Shown: piece by piece, positions 1 through 5,401 of the stretch
Layout of the letters: every line of letters begins with the position of its first letter
Position numbering within the stretch: the first letter of the stretch is position 1
DNA from: an uncultured Collinsella sp.
Lineage (GTDB): Bacteria > Actinomycetota > Coriobacteriia > Coriobacteriales > Coriobacteriaceae
DNA: 6,757 nt
Assembly: GCA_902494685.1 (NCBI GenBank)
Contig: CABUUE010000083.1
Span: 1-6,757 of the forward strand
Direction: 5' to 3'
Made by a program: the position numbers and the translations under genes
The notes under the pieces: model-generated
The model's input: only the letters and a program-made list of their open reading frames with translations
Database searches by the model: none
What the model was told of the DNA's origin: nothing

Positions 1-1
1 A

Positions 2-77
2 GCGGACATGGCTCAGTTGGTAGAGCACAACCTTGCCAAGGTTGGGGTCGCGGGTTCGAGCCCCGTTGTCCGCTCCA
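2..77 (+). tRNA. tRNA-Gly(GCC), copy 1
   Basis: Complete 76-base cloverleaf. The acceptor arm pairs GCGGACA with TGTCCGC, followed by discriminator T74 and an encoded CCA (75-77). The anticodon stem CAACC/GGTTG encloses loop TTGCCAA, giving anticodon GCC at 35-37, which reads GGC and GGU. The T-arm has the standard GGTTCGAGCC core. Two further copies at 228-303 and 2515-2590 are identical base for base. Its promoter lies outside the window to the left. Confidence 0.97.
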
Positions 78-87
78 TTGCATTTCC

Positions 88-110
88 GGACCGTTTAGTC
101 GGTCCTTTTT
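88..110 (+). terminator. Rho-independent terminator-like hairpin after tRNA-Gly copy 1
   Basis: GGACCG (88-93) pairs with CGGTCC (100-105) around a six-base loop and is followed directly by TTTTT (106-110). The T-run ends one base before tRNA-Cys begins at 112. No promoter fits between them, so tRNA-Cys must depend on readthrough of this hairpin or on RNA processing. Confidence 0.75.
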
Positions 111-111
111 C

Positions 112-185
112 GGCGAAGTGGCCAAGTGGTAAGGCAGAGGCCTGCAAAGCCTTTACCCCCGGTTCGAATCCGGGCTTCGCCTCCA
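112..185 (+). tRNA. tRNA-Cys(GCA)
   Basis: Complete 74-base cloverleaf. GGCGAAG pairs with CTTCGCC, followed by discriminator T182 and an encoded CCA (183-185). The anticodon stem GAGGC/GCCTT, with one G:U pair, encloses CTGCAAA, giving anticodon GCA at 144-146. The T-arm GGTTCGAATCC is canonical. It lies between two tRNA-Gly genes, which suggests one transcript for the three tRNAs. No separate promoter is visible in front of it. Confidence 0.97.
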
Positions 186-194
186 GGCAACATC

Positions 195-220
195 CGGGCG
201 CTCCGGCGCCCGTTTTGTTT
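195..220 (+). terminator. Rho-independent terminator-like hairpin after tRNA-Cys
   Basis: CGGGCGC (195-201) pairs perfectly with GCGCCCG (206-212) around a TCCG loop, and the T-rich tail TTTTGTTT covers 213-220. The next tRNA starts only eight bases later. Confidence 0.8.
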
Positions 221-227
221 TACATAT

Positions 228-303
228 GCGGACATGGCTCAGTTGGTAGAGCACAACCTTGCCAAGGTTGGGGTCGCGGGTTCGAGCCCCGTTGTCCGCT
301 CCA
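228..303 (+). tRNA. tRNA-Gly(GCC), copy 2
   Basis: Identical over 76 bases to the copy at 2-77, including the encoded CCA (301-303); anticodon GCC at 261-263. The flanking DNA differs from copy 1, so the duplication is limited to the mature tRNA, as expected from gene conversion or selection on the mature sequence. It is the last tRNA of the left cluster. Confidence 0.97.
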
Positions 304-311
304 ACTGTCTT

Positions 312-338
312 ACGCGGTTCTAACGAACCGCGTTTTTT
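312..338 (+). terminator. Strong terminator closing the Gly-Cys-Gly tRNA cluster
   Basis: ACGCGGTTC (312-320) pairs perfectly with GAACCGCGT (325-333) around a TAAC loop, then a run of T to 338. It is the longest stem of the three terminators in this cluster, consistent with its being the main end of the transcript. Confidence 0.85.
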
Positions 339-347
339 GTTGACGCT

Positions 348-556
348 GCGCGAGCCCCGGGCACCCCATCTTACCCCTCAATCGTCGGTCGCGTACATAA
401 AGTACGCTTCCCTTCTCTTTCGCGGCAACCTGGGGCACCCGGAGCCCGCTCGCTGTCGTGGCCGGGGGAGTGGGTTTTCTGTTCTTTTCACCAATCGGTC
501 GATTCGTCCCAGGAGGCTCGAACCCGAGAGGGAGCGAGCGTTTTGGGTCGTGGCCG
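348..556. other. Repeat-rich, possibly structured non-coding region before the GH13 gene
   Basis: I find no convincing gene in 340-639, but the stretch has internal order. GCGCGAGC (348-355) and CGCTCGCT (447-454) share a complementary core, and CGCTCGCT is also a perfect 8-base complement of AGCGAGCG (533-540), so the two pairings are mutually exclusive. Next to the first pair, CCCC/GGGG-flanked arms around 356-370 and 432-445 can pair imperfectly. GCGTAC (391-396) and GTACGC (402-407) form a short perfect hairpin. GTCGTGGCCG occurs twice in direct orientation (455-464, 547-556). It could be a structured leader RNA of the glucosidase gene or a copy of an interspersed chromosomal repeat. Only one copy lies in this window, so neither reading is proven. 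Confidence 0.4.
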
Positions 557-565
557 TGGCGTTGT

Positions 566-596
566 TTGCCGCGAATATCCGCTTTGGGCGTATCAT
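566..596 (+). promoter_or_regulatory. Weak candidate sigma70 promoter for the GH13 gene
   Basis: TTGCCG (566-571) and TATCAT (591-596) resemble -35 and -10 boxes, but the 19-base spacer is longer than ideal. They sit 44 bases upstream of the ATG at 640. No clear regulator operator was found beside them. This is only a best guess; transcription could also start further upstream in the repeat-rich leader. Confidence 0.25.
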
Positions 597-639
597 CGTG
601 GGCATCTCGCATAACCTCGTTGCAAGGGAGATACGCCCC

Positions 640-2373
640 ATGGCTACAGAAAAGTCTTCTTCGCGCTCATGGATGTCCGACGCCGCGATCTATCAGATCT
701 ACCCGCGCTCGTTTAAGGATTCGACTGGTTCGGGTCTGGGCGATATCGCGGGCATTACCCAGCAGATGGACTATCTTGAGCAGCTGGGTATCGAGGCCAT
801 CTGGCTGAGCCCGTTTTACCCATCGCCTCTTGTTGATGGTGGCTATGATGTGGCGGACTACTGCGATGTCGACCCACGTCTCGGCTCGCTTGACGACTTC
901 GATGACATGATCGCTGCGGCTCACGCGCGCGGCATCAAGGTCATCGTCGACATCGTGCCTAACCATTCATCCAACCAGCACCCCTGGTTCAAAGCCGCTC
1001 TTGCCGCCGGCCCCGGATCGCCCGAGCGCGCCCGTTATATCTTTCGCGATGGTCGCGGCGAACATGGCGAGCTGCCTCCCACCAATTGGAATGCCAACTT
1101 TGGCGGCCCCGCCTGGACGCGTGTTGCGGACGGTCAGTGGTATCTGCACATGTTTACGCCTGAGCAGCCGGACTTTGACTGGTCATGCCCCGAGGTTCAC
1201 ACGTTCTTTTGCGACGTCCTGACATTTTGGAGCGATCGAGGCGTCGATGGCTTTCGCATTGATGTGGCGCACGGTCTTGCCAAGGATCTCGACCGCGATG
1301 ACCTCGACCGGTGGCATCTCGCCGAGGGCGATGACATGGTTGACGACGGCGCTCATCCGCTGTGGGACCGCAACGAGGTCCACGAGATCTATCGCGAGTG
1401 GCGCCGCGTGTTCGACCGCTATAATCCGCCGCGCAGCGCCGTTGCCGAGGCGTGGGTGCTGCCCGAGCGCCAGTATCTCTACGCGCGTCCCAACGAGCTT
1501 GGCCAGACATTCAACTTTGAGTTCGCCAAGGCCACTTGGACCTATGATGACATGCACGCTGCAATCGAGGAGGGCTTGAAGGCAGCCATCGAATCCGATT
1601 CCGCCTCGACCTGGGTACTCTCCAACCACGACGTGCCGCGCGTGGCGACGCGCTATGCCCTGCCGCAGATCAAGGCGACGCGCTACCACCAGATTGCGCT
1701 CGACTGGCTCTTACGCGACGGGTCGTCTTATGACGAGGACCGTGAACTCGGCGAGCGCCGCGCGCGGGCGGCCCTTTTGCTTGAACTGGCGCTTCCGGGC
1801 TCGGCATACGTGTATCAGGGTGAGGAGCTCGGTCTTTTTGAGGTGGCTGACATTCCGTGGGCTGCACTCGAAGATCCTACTGCGACCAATACGCACGGAC
1901 CGAAGCGCGAGAAGGGGCGCGACGGCTGTCGTGTGCCCCTGCCATGGGTAGCGGCGGACGATCCCGCGCAGGGCGGATCGTTTGGGTTTTCGCCTGCGGA
2001 CGCCGATGCGGCGCCCCATCTGCCGCAGCCTGCATGGTTTTCCGATTACGCTGCCGATAGGGAAGAAGCGGACCCGACATCGATGCTTGCGCTCTATCGT
2101 GACGCCCTCTGGATGCGGCGCAAGCTGCGCAGGTGCGCCAACGATCTTGCGTGGTTCGATCTTGACGGGCGCACCGGCCTTGCGGATGGTGCCGAGGGTG
2201 CTGAGGGCGGCGTCATCGCCTATCGCCGCGACAACGGCTGGGCGTGTGTGACGAACTTCGGCGCAGCGCCCGTGGAACTGCCGGCGGGCAGGGTCCTGCT
2301 CACCTCATCACCGCTTGCAGACGGCAGGCTCGCGCAGGACAGCTCTGCCTGGATCATGCTCGGTGAGATGTAG
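640..2373 (+). CDS. GH13 alpha-glucosidase (oligo-alpha-glucosidase type)
   Basis: This 577-residue protein has the usual length for GH13 exo-acting alpha-glucosidases and should hydrolyse terminal alpha-linked glucose from malto- or isomalto-oligosaccharides in the cytoplasm; no signal peptide or membrane segment is seen. The (beta/alpha)8 barrel starts near residue 14 (AIYQIYPRSF). The conserved regions are all present: GGYDVADY (67-74), DIVPNH (104-109), the QPDFDW signature of the oligosaccharide-cleaving subgroup (176-181), GFRIDVAHG with nucleophile D208, AEAW with acid/base E270, and SNHD with transition-state stabiliser D331. A small beta-sandwich domain ends the protein (about 520-577). 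Val209 follows the nucleophile; in related enzymes this correlates with alpha-1,6 activity, but actinobacterial alpha-1,4 enzymes can also carry DVAHG, so linkage preference is open. The ATG at 640 is chosen because GGGAG lies nine bases upstream and homology begins just after it; the frame stays open further upstream but through a tRNA. No transporter or regulator gene is adjacent. Confidence 0.92.
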   Translation: MATEKSSSRSWMSDAAIYQIYPRSFKDSTGSGLGDIAGITQQMDYLEQLGIEAIWLSPFYPSPLVDGGYDVADYCDVDPRLGSLDDFDDMIAAAHARGIKVIVDIVPNHSSNQHPWFKAALAAGPGSPERARYIFRDGRGEHGELPPTNWNANFGGPAWTRVADGQWYLHMFTPEQPDFDWSCPEVHTFFCDVLTFWSDRGVDGFRIDVAHGLAKDLDRDDLDRWHLAEGDDMVDDGAHPLWDRNEVHEIYREWRRVFDRYNPPRSAVAEAWVLPERQYLYARPNELGQTFNFEFAKATWTYDDMHAAIEEGLKAAIESDSASTWVLSNHDVPRVATRYALPQIKATRYHQIALDWLLRDGSSYDEDRELGERRARAALLLELALPGSAYVYQGEELGLFEVADIPWAALEDPTATNTHGPKREKGRDGCRVPLPWVAADDPAQGGSFGFSPADADAAPHLPQPAWFSDYAADREEADPTSMLALYRDALWMRRKLRRCANDLAWFDLDGRTGLADGAEGAEGGVIAYRRDNGWACVTNFGAAPVELPAGRVLLTSSPLADGRLAQDSSAWIMLGEM

Positions 2374-2473
2374 AGGCCTCTTGCGGCGAGTTTGCGTTTG
2401 CCTGCGCTTTCCGTGGTGGCTGATGTCTTCGCGAGGTTCACGAGGGCGTCGCAAAACTTTTCAAAAAAAGTTC

Positions 2474-2502
2474 TTGCATAGGATGCGGGCATCACGTAAG
2501 AT
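2474..2502 (+). promoter_or_regulatory. Sigma70-type promoter of the tRNA-Gly/tRNA-Val pair
   Basis: TTGCAT (2474-2479) and TAAGAT (2497-2502) are separated by exactly 17 bases, and the -10 box lies 12 bases before tRNA-Gly at 2515. Just upstream, 2454-2472 is a T-tract followed by an A-tract, fitting an UP element as expected for stable-RNA promoters. The rest of the 141-base gap after the glucosidase stop (2374-2514) shows no gene and no strong terminator. Confidence 0.65.
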
Positions 2503-2514
2503 TAATCCTCGTAA

Positions 2515-2590
2515 GCGGACATGGCTCAGTTGGTAGAGCACAACCTTGCCAAGGTTGGGGTCGCGGGTTCGAGCCCCGTTGTCCGCTCCA
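2515..2590 (+). tRNA. tRNA-Gly(GCC), copy 3
   Basis: Identical over all 76 bases to copies 1 and 2, with encoded CCA at 2588-2590 and anticodon GCC at 2548-2550. It is followed after three bases by tRNA-Val, with no terminator between, so both come from one precursor made from the promoter at 2474-2502. Together with copy 2 it flanks the glucosidase gene as a direct repeat. Confidence 0.97.
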
Positions 2591-2593
2591 TTT

Positions 2594-2668
2594 GGGCGTT
2601 TAGCTCAGGGGGAGAGCGCTTCCCTGACACGGAAGAGGTCAGAAGTTCAAATCTTCTAACGCCCACCA
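2594..2668 (+). tRNA. tRNA-Val(GAC)
   Basis: Complete 75-base cloverleaf. GGGCGTT pairs with AACGCCC, followed by discriminator A2665 and an encoded CCA (2666-2668). The anticodon stem CTTCC/GGAAG encloses CTGACAC, giving anticodon GAC at 2626-2628. The T-arm has the GTTCAAATC core. The lower-GC restriction locus starts shortly after it, and tRNA 3' ends are common integration targets, but I find no second copy of its 3' end in the window. Confidence 0.97.
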
Positions 2669-2675
2669 AATGTTC

Positions 2676-2714
2676 GCAGCTCAGAGGTTTCGCCTCTGAG
2701 CTGTTTTTGTTTTA
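2676..2714 (+). terminator. Strong terminator after tRNA-Val
   Basis: CAGCTCAGAGG (2677-2687) pairs perfectly over 11 bases with CCTCTGAGCTG (2693-2703) around a TTTCG loop, followed by TTTTTGTTTT. It ends the tRNA-Gly/Val transcript and insulates it from the restriction locus, which must therefore have its own promoter downstream. Confidence 0.92.
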
Positions 2715-2724
2715 AGTGACCAAA

Positions 2725-2794
2725 TGTCCACTGACTTGCAATTTAATCGTGCCTTTTCGGCAAGTGATGGATTGTTATAACGGCTTTGTGGACA
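2725..2794. repeat. Nested inverted repeats upstream of the R-M operon
   Basis: TGTCCAC (2725-2731) is an exact inverted repeat of GTGGACA (2788-2794). Inside it, ACTTGC (2734-2739) is an exact inverted repeat of GCAAGT (2760-2765). GTTATAAC (2774-2781) is itself a perfect palindrome and overlaps a possible -10 element (TATAAC), though no matching -35 box was found. The arms are short and could be chance. Their nesting between the tRNA terminator and the methyltransferase makes an operator region or a remnant of an integration site plausible. Confidence 0.3.
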
Positions 2795-2934
2795 ATATAC
2801 CTAGATTTCGATATGCGCAATCTGCCGTTTCTGTGTCACAGCTCGAGGAATTGCTTGTCCGTGGCAAGGTTATCGGAGGTCTTTCAAGAGTCGGCGTCCA
2901 TTATTTGTCTGCACGGAGAGATAAGATTAGGTAG
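2767..2934 (+). CDS. Small unrecognised ORF upstream of the methyltransferase
   Basis: From ATG 2767 the frame gives 55 residues; from GTG 2716, directly after the tRNA terminator, it gives 72. The stop is at 2932, 42 bases before the methyltransferase. The middle (SVSQLEELLVRGKVIGG) looks helical and the tail is basic (SARRDKIR), so a small DNA-binding or controller protein is conceivable, and R-M loci often carry one. I cannot match it to the C-protein family or to any domain, and the ribosome binding site in front of ATG 2767 is poor. It may be a gene remnant or simply an untranslated open frame. Confidence 0.25.
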   Translation: MDCYNGFVDNIPRFRYAQSAVSVSQLEELLVRGKVIGGLSRVGVHYLSARRDKIR

Positions 2935-2976
2935 ATGTATTTGAAGGCGCTTTGCGCTGGATGAGAGGGATTAAGC

Positions 2977-4377
2977 ATGACGTCAGCTGCCCTATTGAGT
3001 GCAGAGGATACAAGGACGGCGACGGTTGCCAGTACAACTGTCGATATGCGGGAAGACTATTCCCAGTATTTGACTCCATACCAGACGGCGTTGCTGGCTA
3101 CATCGATGATGTCTGACAATGTAGGCACTGACCGCTTTAAGTGCCTTGACTTGGGGGCCGGTACTGGCATCCTGTCCGTCGCGTTGGCGGAGCGATACGA
3201 CAATAACGTGTTCGTTGATGGAGTTGAGATGGATTCTCGCCTCGCCTCTATCTTTGATGCTGAGTTGAACCGACTAGGTATTGCGCACAAAACGATTGTT
3301 ACAGATGCGTTGTCTGTGCCTATCGAAAGTGATTACGACCGCGTTATCTTGAATCCCCCTTACAAGAAGATGGCGGCAAACGACCCGAGGCAAGCGTCTT
3401 TGCCAGTGCGTTCGCCAAATCTTTACTCAGCGTTCTTGATGCTCGCCATTAAGGCGTTGAAGCCAGGGGGACAGTGCGTTGCCATCGTTCCGCGTTCATG
3501 GATGAATGGACAGTATTTCCAAGCGTTTCGCGAGTGGATGTTCGATAGAGTGTCCATCGACGCACTTCATATCTATGGCTCGCGAACTGAGGTTTTCTCA
3601 GATACCGATGTGCTGCAAGAGACTATGCTTCTCGCCATATCAAAGAATAGACAGAAGGCAGAGGTTCGCGTTACCGAATCACAGGACAAAATTGGCGAAA
3701 AGACCGTCAACTCATATCCTTTTTCCTGTCTTGTTGATGAAGCGGGAGACAAGACTGTTCGCGTTCGGCCCGTGGAATCCGCCGTGTTGGGAAAGCTCAA
3801 AACGCTCAAAGAGGAAGGTTTATGTGCGAGCACGGGAAAAGTGGTTGACTTTCGGTCTCGCAACGTATTGAGTTTTGATTTCAAAGAAGGACTGCGTCGG
3901 CTCATCTATTCCTGCAACTTCTCAGATGATGGTTTCAAGCATCCAGTTAAGGAAGGAAAGGCTCAGTGGATTGATTGCAGTGCGGAAAAGCAACGCAAGC
4001 AATTGATTGGCCCAGGTAGCTTCGTTGTGGTCAAGCGTTTCTCCTCAAAAGAGGAGCGTCGCAGAGTCAAGGCCTATCCCCTAAACCTTCCAGAAGCGGA
4101 GGCATTGGAGAATCATCTAAACTATATTCATGCCGGGACGCCAAGAAAAACCGTTCCGATGACGGAGTTAGAGGCGAATGGTCTCTCCCTATGGCTCCGT
4201 AGCACCCAAATCGAAGAGTGGTTTCGCTCGCGATCTGGAAGCACGCAGGTCAATGCAAGTGACCTCAACGCCATGCCAACGCCACCGAGGTCGTCATTGT
4301 CCATCTTGGGAGGGCAATGGTATCAGGGAATCAGCCAAGAGGAGGTTGATGCGCAGTGTCGCTCACTTATGGTGTAG
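2977..4377 (+). CDS. Type II N6-adenine DNA methyltransferase (BsuBI/PstI-type modification enzyme)
   Basis: This 466-residue protein should transfer methyl groups from S-adenosylmethionine to adenine in the recognition site, protecting host DNA from the endonuclease encoded next. The motif order is that of the gamma class: a motif-X-like YLTPYQTA (31-38), the SAM-binding motif I DLGAGTGILS (58-67), acidic residue E84 after the next strand, TDAL (109-112), and catalytic NPPY (126-129), which marks exocyclic amino-group methylation. The part beyond about 230 should hold target recognition, ending in a DLNAMPTPP segment (429-437) typical of such domains. All motifs are intact. ATG 2977 is supported by GAGAGGGA six bases upstream. 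It overlaps the endonuclease gene by 22 bases, so methylase is translated first, the order that lets modification precede cutting. CTGCm6AG is the expected product from the partner family; the sequence alone does not prove specificity. Confidence 0.92.
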   Translation: MTSAALLSAEDTRTATVASTTVDMREDYSQYLTPYQTALLATSMMSDNVGTDRFKCLDLGAGTGILSVALAERYDNNVFVDGVEMDSRLASIFDAELNRLGIAHKTIVTDALSVPIESDYDRVILNPPYKKMAANDPRQASLPVRSPNLYSAFLMLAIKALKPGGQCVAIVPRSWMNGQYFQAFREWMFDRVSIDALHIYGSRTEVFSDTDVLQETMLLAISKNRQKAEVRVTESQDKIGEKTVNSYPFSCLVDEAGDKTVRVRPVESAVLGKLKTLKEEGLCASTGKVVDFRSRNVLSFDFKEGLRRLIYSCNFSDDGFKHPVKEGKAQWIDCSAEKQRKQLIGPGSFVVVKRFSSKEERRRVKAYPLNLPEAEALENHLNYIHAGTPRKTVPMTELEANGLSLWLRSTQIEEWFRSRSGSTQVNASDLNAMPTPPRSSLSILGGQWYQGISQEEVDAQCRSLMV

Positions 4378-5318
4378 CTCGTGACACCGTTACGATTGAA
4401 GGTGCCCAGCTCTTTCTGAAGTGCCTAGACATGGATGAGGAGAGGAGCAATCAACGTTCGGCAATGGTTTTGCTCGCGCTTGCCGGGCTTGGACTGGGCG
4501 ACGGATGGTCCAACGCAACCAACTTGATGCTCGGCACTCGTGCCATTATGGATTGGATTGCGGAAGAATTCTGCATCGAGTACAAGCCGAATACACGGGA
4601 GACAATACGACGGTTTACGTTGCATCAGTTTGTTCAGGTGGGCCTTGTAGAAGAGAATGCCGACAATCCCGCTCGGCCAATCAATTCTCCGAAATGGAAC
4701 TACCGGTTGAGTGGACAGGCAGCCGAGTTGTTGAAACACTATGGCAAAGATGATTTCGGCAAAGAGCTGGTTCGGTACAAAGAGAACAACGAAACATGGC
4801 TTGAAAGGGTCGAAGAGAAACGTGAGCTCGTTAAAGTCCCTGTTACTCTTCCGAACGGTTCAAGCATTCGACTGTCAGCTGGCGGACAGAATCTTCTTGT
4901 GAAAAGCGTGGTTGAAGAGTTCTGCCCGAGGTTTTCTCCTGGCGCATCGGTTCTCTATATCGGTGACACGAGCAAGGAGAATGAGAGGGTCGAAGCCGAA
5001 ACGCTCAAGCGCATCAACGTGGTAATGCCGCCCAGAGGCAAAGAACCGGATTTAATTGTGTGGCTTGAAGAGAAGAACTGGCTCTATCTCATGGAAGCGT
5101 GTTCGAGCCATGGCCCAGTTGACGTGACTCGAAAGCGAGAGCTAATTCAGCTGTTTGGCGAAAGTGGGCATGAGCTGATACTCGTTTCATGCTTCCCAAA
5201 CAGAAAAGTCATGCAAGGTTATCTTGGTGACTTGGCTTGGGAAACTGAAGCGTGGTGCGCCGATACGCCTGACCATATGATTCACCTTGACGGAGAGAAA
5301 TTCCTTGGGCCTTATTGA
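4356..5318 (+). CDS. BsuBI/PstI family type II restriction endonuclease
   Basis: This 320-residue protein matches both halves of the BsuBI/PstI endonuclease family, which cuts unmethylated CTGCAG. The N-terminal winged-helix-like region carries the hallmark NTRETIRRFTLHQFVQ (79-94) and INSPKWNYRLS (109-119). The C-terminal catalytic region has LYIGDTSKENE (200-210), PDLIVW (231-236), NWLYLMEACSSHGP (241-254) and the closing block LAWETEAWCADTPDHMIH to FLGPY (293-320). D232 and E247 are the likely metal ligands of a PD-(D/E)XK-type site; there is no lysine two residues after E247, so the lysine role must be filled elsewhere. GTG 4356 is chosen because AGGAGG lies ten bases upstream inside the methylase gene; the next in-frame ATG is 4431. 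The 22-base overlap with the methylase suggests translational coupling. The frame is intact and full length. Confidence 0.93.
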   Translation: MSLTYGVARDTVTIEGAQLFLKCLDMDEERSNQRSAMVLLALAGLGLGDGWSNATNLMLGTRAIMDWIAEEFCIEYKPNTRETIRRFTLHQFVQVGLVEENADNPARPINSPKWNYRLSGQAAELLKHYGKDDFGKELVRYKENNETWLERVEEKRELVKVPVTLPNGSSIRLSAGGQNLLVKSVVEEFCPRFSPGASVLYIGDTSKENERVEAETLKRINVVMPPRGKEPDLIVWLEEKNWLYLMEACSSHGPVDVTRKRELIQLFGESGHELILVSCFPNRKVMQGYLGDLAWETEAWCADTPDHMIHLDGEKFLGPY

Positions 5319-5339
5319 TCTCTTGACTTTAAGGAGCGC

Positions 5340-5401
5340 CTCGGAAAAGAGCCGAGTTGTCAGCTTCAGGAGGATTCGTTGCAACATGGGGTGACTGACT
5401 A
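5340..5401 (+). promoter_or_regulatory. Leader of the third gene: small hairpin, strong SD, two-codon mini-ORF
   Basis: CTCGG (5340-5344) pairs with CCGAG (5352-5356), without a T-run, so it is not a terminator. AGGAGG (5368-5373) is a strong Shine-Dalgarno sequence, but the only ATG it could serve (5386) reads Met-Gly-stop (TGA 5392-5394). GGTGA at the end of that mini-ORF lies seven bases before TTG 5402, the only start codon available to the large downstream frame before its 19th codon. Ribosomes ending at the TGA may reinitiate at the TTG. The arrangement is seen directly; the regulatory role is inference. Confidence 0.35.

Noticed and set aside
221..227. TACATAT as a -10 box for tRNA-Gly copy 2
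   Set aside because: It touches the tRNA 5' end, so transcription would begin inside the tRNA, and its -35 region is a terminator stem.
8..343. Open frames translated across the tRNA genes (also 126-323 and 2521-2715)
   Set aside because: They are translations of tRNA sequence; the cloverleafs and terminators explain the DNA.
505..535. A tRNA T-arm-like GGTTCGAGCC on the minus strand, suggesting a tRNA remnant or att site
   Set aside because: No acceptor or anticodon arm fits around it, and the putative T-stem does not pair correctly.
259..639. N-terminal extension of the glucosidase frame back to 259
   Set aside because: The extension runs through tRNA-Gly copy 2 and its terminator, and family similarity starts only after ATG 640, which has a good SD.
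1183..1689. 168-codon open frame on the minus strand inside the glucosidase gene
   Set aside because: High-GC antisense shadow of a conserved GH13 coding region; its protein shows no recognisable domain.
5323..5328. TTGACT as a -35 box for a separate promoter of the third gene
   Set aside because: There is no -10-like hexamer 16-19 bases downstream, only AAAGAG and GC-rich sequence.
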